In this document: one piece after another, positions 7,951 through 16,716 of the stretch
How positions within the stretch are numbered: position 1 is the stretch's first letter
Layout: the number at the start of each line of letters is the position of its first letter
Origin: Alphaproteobacteria bacterium
Lineage (GTDB): Bacteria > Pseudomonadota > Alphaproteobacteria > UBA9219 > RGZA01
DNA: 50,321 nucleotides
Direction of reading: 5' to 3'
Assembly: GCA_028278105.1 (NCBI GenBank)
Contig: JANQEX010000033.1
Span: 1-50,321 of the forward strand
Program-made: the position numbers and the translations under genes
The notes under the pieces: generated by a model
Databases searched by the model: none
What the model was told of the DNA's origin: nothing
The model's input: the letters and a program-made list of their open reading frames with translations, nothing else

Positions 7951-9258
7951 ATGACCGAAGCCACGGAAACACCCTTGCCGCCGCAGCCTGAGCGGCCGCT
8001 GCTTGACCGGTTGCTGCTTTGGGTTGCCTGTCCGGGCCTGTTCGCCGCCACCATCTGGTTTTTCATCCGCGCCGCGTCGCTGGGCGCGGCGGCGTCGGCC
8101 GATCCGGCCGCCTTTGCCGGCGCCCTTGGCCTTGCCGCGACTTCCGCCGGATTTTTGGTGGTGTGCGCGAGTCTGTGCGCGGCGCGCCATGCCGCCTTCG
8201 CCGCCGCGCGCCGCGCGCTGGTCAAGCAAACCGGGTTGCAGCGCCGCGCCGCCTATTTCGAGGAAATGCTGCGCCTGATCGTCGACAATATCCCGAACGT
8301 GCTTTTCATCAGCGACCGCGACGGACGCCTGTGGTTCGCCAACCGCGAAACCGTGCAGCCCGCCGACCGCCCGATTGACTCGTTTATCGGCAAAACGCTG
8401 GACCGTCTTTTTCCCACGCGCGAAGCGGAACTGCTGATGCACCGCATCCGGCAGGCGCAGGCCGCCGGACGGCCCGTCGTGACCATGGACCGCCGGGACG
8501 AAACCGCCGGGCCGCGCTATATGGAAACCTACCATATTCCCCTGCCCGACACGTCGGACCTGCACCATACCGTTCTGGTGACGCAAAGGGACATTACGTC
8601 GGTGATTGTCGAGCGTGAGCGGCAGGAGCAGGTTTTCCGCCAGCTTGTCGATGTGCTGATCGCGGTGATCGACCGCCGCGACCCCTACGCCGCCGGACAT
8701 TCGCTGCGGGTGGGCACGCTTGCGGCCGACCTGGCGCAAAACCTTGACATGAACGACGAGGACGTCGAAACGTGCCGCATCGCCGGCGCGCTGATGAATC
8801 TTGGCAAGATCATGGTGCCGCGGCGCATTCTGGTCAAAACCTCGGCGCTTGATCCGGGCGAACTCAAGCTGGTGCGCAAATCCATCCTTGCCTCGGCGGA
8901 TATTCTGTCGCTGATAAGCTTTCCGGTTCCCATCATTCCCGTTCTGCGGCAGGTGCTGGAGCGTTTCGACGGCAGCGGCGCGCCCGAAGGCCGCAAGGGC
9001 GAGAATATTTTATTGCCGGCGCGCATCGTGTCCTTGTGCAATGCCTTTGTCGCCCTGGTCAGCCCCCGCGCCCATCGCGCCGGGCTTTCGGCGGAAGAAG
9101 CCCTGGCCATATTGCAAAAGGATTCCGGAAAGGCTTTCGATCCCAAACTGGTCCATGCGCTTGACGGGCTGCTGAAGAACGCGCCGGAACTGAGCGAAAG
9201 CCTCGCGCGCCCCACGCCGGAAGCGCTGGCAGTCGTGCCGGAAAATATTGTTGTGTAA
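7951..9258 (+). CDS. Membrane PAS protein with degenerate HD-GYP domain
   Basis: The 435-aa protein has two N-terminal membrane segments (about 21-41 and 54-77) and a PAS-like sensor (about 105-220). A C-terminal HD-GYP-type domain follows (about 230-425). HD-GYP domains hydrolyse cyclic di-GMP, but the key residues are lost here. The usual HD of HDIGK is replaced (LMNLGKIMVP, residues 281-290), the HHE is VLE (335-337), and GYP is GAP (342-344 in DGSGAP). The first histidine (GHS, about 250) remains. I infer a catalytically dead receptor or scaffold. The ATG at 7951 starts the family-like region, 74 nt after rodA, so they may be cotranscribed. Confidence 0.8.
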   Translation: MTEATETPLPPQPERPLLDRLLLWVACPGLFAATIWFFIRAASLGAAASADPAAFAGALGLAATSAGFLVVCASLCAARHAAFAAARRALVKQTGLQRRAAYFEEMLRLIVDNIPNVLFISDRDGRLWFANRETVQPADRPIDSFIGKTLDRLFPTREAELLMHRIRQAQAAGRPVVTMDRRDETAGPRYMETYHIPLPDTSDLHHTVLVTQRDITSVIVERERQEQVFRQLVDVLIAVIDRRDPYAAGHSLRVGTLAADLAQNLDMNDEDVETCRIAGALMNLGKIMVPRRILVKTSALDPGELKLVRKSILASADILSLISFPVPIIPVLRQVLERFDGSGAPEGRKGENILLPARIVSLCNAFVALVSPRAHRAGLSAEEALAILQKDSGKAFDPKLVHALDGLLKNAPELSESLARPTPEALAVVPENIVV

Positions 9259-9370
9259 TTGGGCCCTTTTCAAAGGTCTCTTCCCTTGGCTTGGCAAAAC
9301 CGGTTCGCCGTCATTGCGAGCCCTGCCGTGGCGGGGCGAAGCAATCCAGGATTTGATATATCAGGCGTCC

Positions 9371-9453
9371 CCGCGACCCGTCTTCGCTAAAGCTACGCCG
9401 GGCCTGTTTGCAAGCTTGCCCTGCGAAACCGAAGGCGAAGCAGGGAAGCGGGG
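9371..9453 (+). repeat. C module
   Basis: Two-hairpin unit with CGACCCGTCTTCGCTAAAGC, CTACGCCGGGCC and CCCTGCGAAACCGAAGGCG, flanked by GTCCCCGC on the left and GCGGGGAC on the right. It occupies the loop of the surrounding palindrome. Confidence 0.75.
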
Positions 9454-9533
9454 ACCCAGTTTGTTTAAAATAAAACTAGGCCCCCGCTTTCGCGGGGGCG
9501 CCTGAGTTTGTGGTGACTACCGGGTCCGGCCCA

Positions 9534-9608
9534 TCCGCCTCCGCAGGCTTCGGCGCGACGGGTACGCCAAGACCTCGGCGGTGCCGCAAGGCGAAGCCGG
9601 GCGCGGGG
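9534..9608 (+). repeat. D module
   Basis: About 75 bp with CGCCTCCGCAGGCTTCGGCG, ACGCCAAGACCTCGGCG and GGCGAAGCCGGGCGCG. It is one of five copies; the others are at 21170, 23550 (reverse), 41352 (reverse) and 50203. Confidence 0.75.
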
Positions 9609-9724
9609 ACGCCTGATAATACCAAATCTTGGATTGTTTCATTCCGCTTTCAGCGCAGCTCATAGATGACGCCCGTAGAAAACGCTTTACATAAACCCGT
9701 CTTTCTTATCCTCTGCAACCGACC

Positions 9725-10519
9725 ATGTCCGTTAAAAATCCCCGCATCATCGGCGCCGTGAACGGTATCGGCCTGTGGACTCTCGCCCGCAAGGAAACCG
9801 AGCGGTTTCTGGTGGTGTCCGCGCAAACCATCCTGGCGCCGGTTCTGACCACGCTGCTCTACTATATTGTTTTCGACCTGGCCTTCGGCGGCGCGCGGCG
9901 GCAGGTGGAGGGGATTCCCTTCATGAATTTTCTGGCCCCCGGCCTCGTGATGATGTCGATTGCGCAGAACGCCTTCGCCAACACCTCAAGCTCCATCGTC
10001 ATCTCGAAAGTGCAGGGCAACATTGTCGACGTGCTGATGGCTCCGCTCACCATTTTTGAATGGGCGGCGGGCTACATGCTGGGCGGCATCGCCCGCGGCC
10101 TCGCGGTGGGCGCGTGCTGCATTGCGGCGCTGGCGCTTTTCACCCCGCTTCCGGTTCACAGCCCCGGCATCGTGATCCTTTACGCCGTTCTGGGATCGGC
10201 CATGCTGGCGCTGCTGGGCATCATCGGCGGCGTCTGGGCCCAGAAATTCGACCATCTGGCCGCCGTCACCAATTTCGTCATCATGCCGGCCACCTTCCTT
10301 TCCGGCACGTTCTACACCACCAGCCAGTTGCCGCCTTTCTGGGCGTTTGTCTGCCACCTGAACCCGTTTTTCTACATGATCGACGGCTTTCGTTACGGCT
10401 TCACCGGCCTGGCCGACGGGCCCGTGGCCACGGGCGTGGCCGTCCTGGCCGGAACCAACGCGGCGCTTGCGGCTCTCAGCCTTTTCATGCTGCATTCAGG
10501 CTACAAGCTGAAATCGTAA
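9725..10519 (+). CDS. ABC-2 type transporter permease
   Basis: The 264-aa integral membrane protein has about six membrane segments. It shows the ABC-2 permease pattern, including FMNFLAPGLVMMSIAQNAF (residues 62-80) and a C-terminal YMIDGFRYGFTG typical of NodJ/YadH-like exporters. It would form the channel of an exporter, but no ATPase gene is beside it, so the partner must be encoded elsewhere. It ends 12 nt before argD on the same strand, which suggests cotranscription with no obvious functional link. The substrate is unknown. Confidence 0.88.
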   Translation: MSVKNPRIIGAVNGIGLWTLARKETERFLVVSAQTILAPVLTTLLYYIVFDLAFGGARRQVEGIPFMNFLAPGLVMMSIAQNAFANTSSSIVISKVQGNIVDVLMAPLTIFEWAAGYMLGGIARGLAVGACCIAALALFTPLPVHSPGIVILYAVLGSAMLALLGIIGGVWAQKFDHLAAVTNFVIMPATFLSGTFYTTSQLPPFWAFVCHLNPFFYMIDGFRYGFTGLADGPVATGVAVLAGTNAALAALSLFMLHSGYKLKS

Positions 10520-10531
10520 GCAGGCGTTCCA

Positions 10532-11707
10532 ATGATTTCCCCCGTCATGCCCGTCTACAAGCGGGCCGATCTTTCCTTTACCCATGGCGAAGGACCTTAC
10601 CTGTTCGGCGCGGACGGCCGCCGCTATCTGGACTTCGCCGCCGGCATCGCCGTCAACGCCTTCGGCTACGCGCACCCCCATCTGGCCGGGGCGCTGACCG
10701 GCCAGGCGCAAAAAACCTGGCATGTTTCGAACATCTATCGCATCCCGGAAGGCGAGCGGCTGGCCCGGCGTCTTTGCGGGCTTTCCTTCGCCGACACGGT
10801 GTTTTTCACCAATTCGGGGCTTGAGGCCTTCGAATGCGCGGTGAAGGTGGTACGGAAATATTTCTCGGCCACCGGCCGGCCGGAGAAAACCCGCATCATT
10901 TGCTTTCAGGGCTGCTTCCACGGGCGCGGCATGACGGCGATTGCCGCCTCCAAAACCGAAAAGATGGCGGGCGGCTTCGGCCCGCTGATCGACATGTTCG
11001 ATCAGGTTCCCTACAACGACCTCGCCGCGGTGGAAGCCGCCATCACCCCCGCCACCGCCGCCATCGCGCTGGAGCCGGTGCAGGGCGAAGGCGGCTTGCG
11101 CGTCGCCACGGACGCATTCATGAGAGGCCTGCGCGCCCTTTGCGACCGGCATGGATTGCTGCTGGTGGCCGACGAGATCCAGTGCGGGCTCGGCCGCACG
11201 GGCAGGAACTTCGCCTATGAATGGAGCGGCGCTTCGCCCGACGTGATGTGTCTGGCCAAGGCCCTGGGCAACGGCTTTCCGGTCGGGGCCTGCCTGGCCA
11301 CGGAAAAGGCGGCGCAAGGCATGACCATCGGCACGCATGGCTCCACTTTCGGCGGCAATCCGCTGGCCATGGCCGTGGGCAACGCCGTGCTGGATCTCGT
11401 GGAAAAGCCTGAATTCCTGCCGCAGGTGCAACGCATGGGCGATTATTTCCGGCGCAGGCTGGAGGAGGTGCGGCGCGCGTTTCAGGGCGCGTTCGACGAT
11501 CATCGCGGGCGCGGGCTGATGCAGGGCCTGCGCTGCGTTAACGCTGAACACCACCTCAGGCTTGTGGCGGCCCTGAGAGATGCCGGGCTTCTGTGCGTCG
11601 GCGCCTCGGATCAGGTGATCCGTTTCCTCCCGCCTCTCAATATCGAGGAAAAACATGTGGACGAGGCCGCCGCCTTGATGCACAAGATTATCGCTGAAAC
11701 CATCTAG
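10532..11707 (+). CDS. argD: Acetylornithine aminotransferase
   Basis: ArgD transfers an amino group from glutamate to N-acetylglutamate semialdehyde in arginine synthesis. The 391-aa product is a fold-type I PLP enzyme. The PLP lysine is Lys243 in LAKALGNGFPVGA and the pyridine-binding aspartate is Asp214 in VADEIQCGLGRTG. FTNSGLEAFECAVK and GCFHGRG, which bind phosphate and cofactor, are intact. An alternative ATG at 10547 would drop five residues. The pairing with argF downstream supports ArgD over other class-III aminotransferases. A role in succinyl-diaminopimelate transamination is also possible, as in other bacteria. Confidence 0.93.
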   Translation: MISPVMPVYKRADLSFTHGEGPYLFGADGRRYLDFAAGIAVNAFGYAHPHLAGALTGQAQKTWHVSNIYRIPEGERLARRLCGLSFADTVFFTNSGLEAFECAVKVVRKYFSATGRPEKTRIICFQGCFHGRGMTAIAASKTEKMAGGFGPLIDMFDQVPYNDLAAVEAAITPATAAIALEPVQGEGGLRVATDAFMRGLRALCDRHGLLLVADEIQCGLGRTGRNFAYEWSGASPDVMCLAKALGNGFPVGACLATEKAAQGMTIGTHGSTFGGNPLAMAVGNAVLDLVEKPEFLPQVQRMGDYFRRRLEEVRRAFQGAFDDHRGRGLMQGLRCVNAEHHLRLVAALRDAGLLCVGASDQVIRFLPPLNIEEKHVDEAAALMHKIIAETI

Positions 11708-11761
11708 CCATTCGTGTCAATGCAACCGAGGGAAAATGCCTTGAACGAAGCAATAAATGAA

Positions 11762-11795
11762 TCCCCCTCCCAAAGGGAGGGGGAAGGGGGAGGGT
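11762..11795. repeat. Family-J CCCTCCC hairpin
   Basis: Short palindrome CCCCCTCCCAAAGGGAGGGGG in the argD-argF gap. A second J unit lies at 11842-11872 and a third at 43646-43677. Confidence 0.65.
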
Positions 11796-11841
11796 TCATG
11801 AGGATGTATTATTGGAAACGTCTCCTCTTATGGAAAAACTA

Positions 11842-11872
11842 TCCCTCCCCAAACCCCTCCCAGGGGGAGGGG
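11842..11872. repeat. Family-J hairpin that supplies the argF ribosome-binding site
   Basis: The palindrome ATCCCTCCCC...CCCAGGGGGAGGGG ends 8 nt before the argF ATG at 11881. Its right arm, GGGGGAGGGG, is the only Shine-Dalgarno-like sequence there. Base pairing within the hairpin would mask that site, so it could affect argF translation. This is an inference from position alone. Confidence 0.55.
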
Positions 11873-11880
11873 CTTTGAGT

Positions 11881-12786
11881 ATGAGCGCCATGACCGACAG
11901 CCCGCGCCATTTTCTTGATCTTTCGTCTTTTTCCGAAGAGACGCTTTCGCGCCTGCTTGACCGCGCGGCGGAACTGAAGGCCACCCGCGCGCCGCGCGAC
12001 GACCTGCGCGGCAAGACGCTGGCCCTGGTGTTCGAAAAGCCGTCCACCCGCACGCGCGTGTCGTTCGAGCTGGCCATGAAAGAGCTGGGCGGCTTCACCA
12101 TCGTGCTTTCCGGAAAGGAAATGCAGCTTGGACACGGCGAAAGCCTGGGCGACACCGCGCGGGTGCTGGGCCGTTACGTGCACGCCGTCATGATCCGCAC
12201 CTTCGACCATGCGCAGGTACAGGAATTCGCGCGCGGCGCGCCCATGCCCGTCATCAACGGCCTGACCAATTTTTCGCATCCCTGCCAGGTGATGGCCGAC
12301 CTGCTGACGGTGAAGGAAAGGCTCGGCGCGCTGAAGGGCCGCCGCGTGGTCTGGATGGGCGACGGCGACAATAATGTTTTGACAAGCTGGATTCAGGCCG
12401 GAAAGATTTTCGGTTTCACCCTGACCGTCTGCTGCCCCAAAGAGCTGGCCCCGAAGCCGGCGGCGCTGGCCGGTCCCGTGACCGTGACGCATGAGCCGGG
12501 CGCGGGGCTGGAAGGAGCCGAGGCGGTTCTGACCGACACCTGGATTTCCATGCACAACGCGGACGCCGACCGCCGCCGCGCGCTGCTGGAACCCTACCGG
12601 GTGGATGAAGCGCGCATGAAGCAGGCGGGCGCGAACGCCATGTTCATGCATTGCCTGCCCGCCCATCGCGGCGAGGAAGTAACCGGCGCGGTGATGGACG
12701 GGCCCCAGTCCGCCGTCTGGGACGAGGCCGAAAACCGCCTCCACGCCCAAAAGGCGATCCTGCTGTGGTGCTTCGGAAAGCTGTAG
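11881..12786 (+). CDS. argF: Ornithine carbamoyltransferase
   Basis: ArgF makes citrulline from ornithine and carbamoyl phosphate. The 301-aa product has the carbamoyl-phosphate motif STRTR (residues 55-59), HPCQ (133-136) and the ornithine-binding HCLPAHRGEEV near residue 265. The ATG at 11881 has a purine-rich site 8 nt upstream; ATG 11890 is an alternative without one. It follows argD by 173 nt on the same strand, with two J hairpins in between. It is followed by a large GGGTC-type inverted array. Confidence 0.96.
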   Translation: MSAMTDSPRHFLDLSSFSEETLSRLLDRAAELKATRAPRDDLRGKTLALVFEKPSTRTRVSFELAMKELGGFTIVLSGKEMQLGHGESLGDTARVLGRYVHAVMIRTFDHAQVQEFARGAPMPVINGLTNFSHPCQVMADLLTVKERLGALKGRRVVWMGDGDNNVLTSWIQAGKIFGFTLTVCCPKELAPKPAALAGPVTVTHEPGAGLEGAEAVLTDTWISMHNADADRRRALLEPYRVDEARMKQAGANAMFMHCLPAHRGEEVTGAVMDGPQSAVWDEAENRLHAQKAILLWCFGKL

Positions 12787-12790
12787 GAAT

Positions 12791-12893
12791 AAGGGTCAAA
12801 AAAAGGGTCATGAGGGTCGCAAGGGTCACGTTATTGTCTTGGCCCTATTGACCTTATTGACCCTTATGACCCTTTCGCCCCTCCTGACCCTTT
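12791..12893. repeat. GGGTC/GACCC tandem-inverted array (family K)
   Basis: Four near-copies of AAGGGTCA (starting 12791, 12803, 12811, 12821) are followed after about 20 nt by four copies of TGACCCTT or close variants (12849, 12858, 12867, 12885). Spacing is mostly 8-9 nt, with two wider gaps. The two halves are complementary, so the whole could fold into one long stem. A second array of the same design is at 34230-34316 and a decayed one at 21308-21358. It may end argF transcription or act as a regulatory structure. Confidence 0.75.
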
Positions 12894-12973
12894 CCGTTAC
12901 GCTTTTGCTTCTTCACACCCTGCCCGTTCTGCTCTAGCTTCAAACATCCTCGACCCCCGACGGGAACGCCTCC

Positions 12974-13573
12974 ATGAAAAACCCCGCCCTTCTTGCCCTG
13001 CCCTTGCTGGCGCTTGCCCTTTCCTCCTGCGGGACCATGGGCGATGCCTGGGACAGCGTTTTCGGCAGCGGCGACGGCGCGGCCGCCGCCTCCGGCCCCG
13101 CCAGCACCTCCGGCTGCCCGCAGGTGGCGGTGGTGCGCGACCTTTCCATCTACCAGAACCCGCCCGCGGCCGATGAAAAAACGCTCGTCATCAACGCGCG
13201 CATGGGCAATGTGCGCGGCGGCTGCATGGCCACGCCAAGCAGCGTCAGCGTGGAATCGATGATCGACGTGGTGGCGCTGCGCGGCATGCGATCCGCCTCC
13301 ACCCGCGCCAGCCTGCCTTTCTTTGTCTCCGTGCTGAACGCGAAGGACAACGTCATCGACAAGAAAGTTTATGAAATCCCCGTCGATTTCGAAAACGGCG
13401 CGTACCAGGTGCGGCTTTCCAGCCCCATTCGCGCGCAGTATGACCTCAAGCCGGGCGAAGACGGCTCCGCCTATCGCGTGCTGATCGGCTTTCACCTGAA
13501 TTCGCGGCAGGTCAATGCAAACGCCAAATTCTTCGCGTCCATGCCGGGAGCCGCCGCGCCCGCCGCGCAATAG
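12974..13573 (+). CDS. Putative outer-membrane or periplasmic lipoprotein
   Basis: The 199-aa product begins with a lipoprotein signal peptide: a short positive start, a hydrophobic core and the lipobox LSSC with the acylated Cys at residue 19. A low-complexity Gly/Ala/Ser linker (about 30-48) follows, then a folded domain with two more cysteines (near 49 and 78). I recognise no enzyme motif. The strand-rich C-terminal half (FFVSVLNAKDNVIDKKVYEI) suggests a beta-sandwich. It lies 20 nt upstream of gcvT on the same strand, so it may share that transcript, without a clear functional link. Confidence 0.75.
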   Translation: MKNPALLALPLLALALSSCGTMGDAWDSVFGSGDGAAAASGPASTSGCPQVAVVRDLSIYQNPPAADEKTLVINARMGNVRGGCMATPSSVSVESMIDVVALRGMRSASTRASLPFFVSVLNAKDNVIDKKVYEIPVDFENGAYQVRLSSPIRAQYDLKPGEDGSAYRVLIGFHLNSRQVNANAKFFASMPGAAAPAAQ

Positions 13574-13593
13574 TTTTTGGGAAATATTGTTTT

Positions 13594-14718
13594 ATGGCCG
13601 ATCGTCCGCCTGAATTTCGCACCACGCTCTATGACTGGCACCTGGCGCAGGGCGGAAAAATGATGCCCTTCGCCGGATTCAGCCTGCCGGTCCAGTACCC
13701 CGACGGCATCATCGCCGAGCATCTGCACGCGCGGTCGGCCGCCGCGCTGTTCGACGTGTCGCATATGGGCCAGATGGTGCTGCGCGGCCGGGAAAGCTGG
13801 AAAAAATTCGCGCGCCTTGTTCCCGGCGACGTGCCGGGCCTGAAGCCCTGGCAGATGCGCTATAGCTGCCTGCTGAACGAATGGGGCGGCGTGGTGGACG
13901 ACATCATGATCGTCCGCCCCGACGCCGGCGACGATCTGTGGCTGATCGTCAACGCCGCGCGCCGCGCGGCCGACACGGCGCTGATCGGCACGGTGGTTCC
14001 GCCCGAACAGGTCGAGATGGCCGCGCGCGACCTGGTCGCCCTGCAAGGGCCGAAGGCGGCGCGGGTGCTGGTGGCCTATACCGAGGCCGCGCGCGCGCTT
14101 TCTTTCATGCAGGCGACCTGGACCGAAATCCACGGCATTCCGGCGCTGCTGATGCGCTCCGGCTATACCGGCGAGGACGGGTTTGAAATCTCGGTCGAGC
14201 CGCGGCATACGCTGGAGCTGACCGGCGTCCTGATGCGCCATCCCGACGTGAAGCCCGCGGGCCTCGGCGCGCGCGACACGCTGCGCCTTGAAGCGGGGCT
14301 TTGCCTTTACGGCCACGAGCTGGACGAAAAAATCACGCCCGTCGAGGCCGGGCTTTCCTGGCTGATCAGCCGTCCGCGGCTGGCGCGGGGCGAATTCGCC
14401 GGCGCGTCCATTATCGAGGCGCAAATCCTCAACCCGCCCGAACGCCTGCGCGTCGGCCTCGTGGTGGACGGGCGCGCGCCCGCCCGCGAAGGCTGCGAAA
14501 TCCAGGAGCCCGGCAAAAACCGTCCCGTTGGCGTGGTCACCAGCGGCACGTTCAGCCCCACGCTGAACCACCCCATCGCCATGGGCTATGTGGAACCGGC
14601 TTTCGCCGATCCCGACCAGCCGCTGAACCTGATGGTGCGCGGCCGGCCCGTGCCCGCCAGGGTCACGCCCCTGCCCTTTGTCTCCCACCGTTACGAAAAA
14701 CAGAAAAAGCAAAACTGA
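13594..14718 (+). CDS. gcvT: Glycine cleavage system T protein (aminomethyltransferase)
   Basis: GcvT transfers the methylene group from the lipoyl arm of GcvH to tetrahydrofolate, releasing ammonia. The 374-aa protein has the expected folate-binding domain: [20 protein letters not shown] near the N-terminus, FDVSHMGQM, and [13 protein letters not shown]. The C-terminal barrel domain holds [18 protein letters not shown]. It starts the gcvT-gcvH pair with 11 nt to gcvH. No glycine riboswitch is visible in the 20 nt before it or in the longer gap upstream of the lipoprotein gene. Confidence 0.96.
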   Translation: MADRPPEFRTTLYDWHLAQGGKMMPFAGFSLPVQYPDGIIAEHLHARSAAALFDVSHMGQMVLRGRESWKKFARLVPGDVPGLKPWQMRYSCLLNEWGGVVDDIMIVRPDAGDDLWLIVNAARRAADTALIGTVVPPEQVEMAARDLVALQGPKAARVLVAYTEAARALSFMQATWTEIHGIPALLMRSGYTGEDGFEISVEPRHTLELTGVLMRHPDVKPAGLGARDTLRLEAGLCLYGHELDEKITPVEAGLSWLISRPRLARGEFAGASIIEAQILNPPERLRVGLVVDGRAPAREGCEIQEPGKNRPVGVVTSGTFSPTLNHPIAMGYVEPAFADPDQPLNLMVRGRPVPARVTPLPFVSHRYEKQKKQN

Positions 14719-14729
14719 AGGAACGCGCC

Positions 14730-15098
14730 ATGACCCGCAAATACACCAGGGATCACGAATGGATCAGGACCGACGGCGTCCGGGCCACGGTCGGCATTAC
14801 CGATTTCGCCCAGCATGCCCTTGGCGACATCGTGTTCGTCGAGCTGCCCGAAATCGGCAGGAAACTTGAAAAAGGCAAGGAAGCGGCGGTGGTGGAATCC
14901 GTCAAGGCCGCGTCGGACGTATTCGCGCCGGTTTCCGGCGAGGTGGTGGACGTCAACGCCGCGCTGAAAGACGATCCCGCGCGGGTCAATTCGAGCCCGG
15001 AGGACGAGGGCTGGTTCTTCAAGCTGAAAATCAGCGATGCGTCCGAGCTTGACGGCCTCATGGACGCCGAAGCCTACAAGCAGCACACGGGGGATTGA
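14730..15098 (+). CDS. gcvH: Glycine cleavage system H protein
   Basis: GcvH carries the lipoyl arm that shuttles the aminomethyl intermediate between the P, T and L proteins. The 122-aa product has normal length. The lipoylated lysine is Lys59 in [10 protein letters not shown]. The N-terminal [11 protein letters not shown] and the C-terminal [14 protein letters not shown] match the family. The ATG at 14730 follows GAAGGAACGCGCC, a good ribosome-binding site. It is 11 nt after gcvT. A MITE begins 22 nt after its stop and separates it from gcvPA. Confidence 0.97.
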   Translation: MTRKYTRDHEWIRTDGVRATVGITDFAQHALGDIVFVELPEIGRKLEKGKEAAVVESVKAASDVFAPVSGEVVDVNAALKDDPARVNSSPEDEGWFFKLKISDASELDGLMDAEAYKQHTGD

Positions 15099-15119
15099 TT
15101 CCAGCTTCTCAAAAGACGC

Positions 15120-15304
15120 TAGGTTCAATGGACAATGACCAACACGAACATTCCCGCCCCCGCTTGCGCGGGGGCAGGCTCCAGCGGGAATCCCATTTAT
15201 CTTCAAAAACAAACGGGATTCCGGGTCGCGGTTGCTGCGCAACCTTGCCCGGAATGTTCGTTTAGTCTTTTCAATGACTTGAGTTTAATTGTCCATTGAA
15301 CCTA
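15120..15304. repeat. Complete family-A MITE between gcvH and gcvPA
   Basis: This is the reference A copy, 185 bp with TA at both ends. The terminal repeats are GGTTCAATGGACAAT... and AATTGTCCATTGAACC. Inside are CATTCCCGC, a CCCCCGCTTGCGCGGGGG insert with GGCTCCAG, GCGGGAATCCC, and the block GGGTCGCGGTTGCTGC. It lies inside what is usually a continuous gcv transcription unit. Confidence 0.88.
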
Positions 15305-15363
15305 ATATTCCTCTCCCCCTTCCCTTCGTTTCTGACCTCTGATCTCTGACCTCTGATTTCTGA

Positions 15364-16712
<1,349 letters not shown>

Positions 16713-16716
<4 letters not shown>

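Larger units (their letters stand above)
9310..9640. repeat. Nested repeat block H > E-like > C and D
   Basis: Most of the 466-bp gap between the PAS/HD-GYP gene and the ABC permease is repeat. An H arm (GTCATTGCGAGC...GCAATCCAGGATTTGATAT) is followed by AGGCGTCCCCGC. Then come a C module (9371-9453), GGGACCCAGTTTG and its complement-like partner, and a D module (9534-9608). The block closes with GGGGACGCCT and a decayed H arm (ACCAAATCTTGGATTG). The outer arms mirror each other, so modules have been inserted into the loop of an H palindrome. From 9641 to 9724 nothing else is visible. Confidence 0.75.

Noticed and set aside
10496-11683. 395-codon reverse frame opposite argD
   Set aside because: argD has complete PLP-enzyme motifs; the reverse frame has no recognisable feature.
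13574-13593. Glycine riboswitch before gcvT
   Set aside because: The gap is only 20 nt, and the longer gap upstream of the lipoprotein gene holds the GGGTC array rather than a riboswitch fold.
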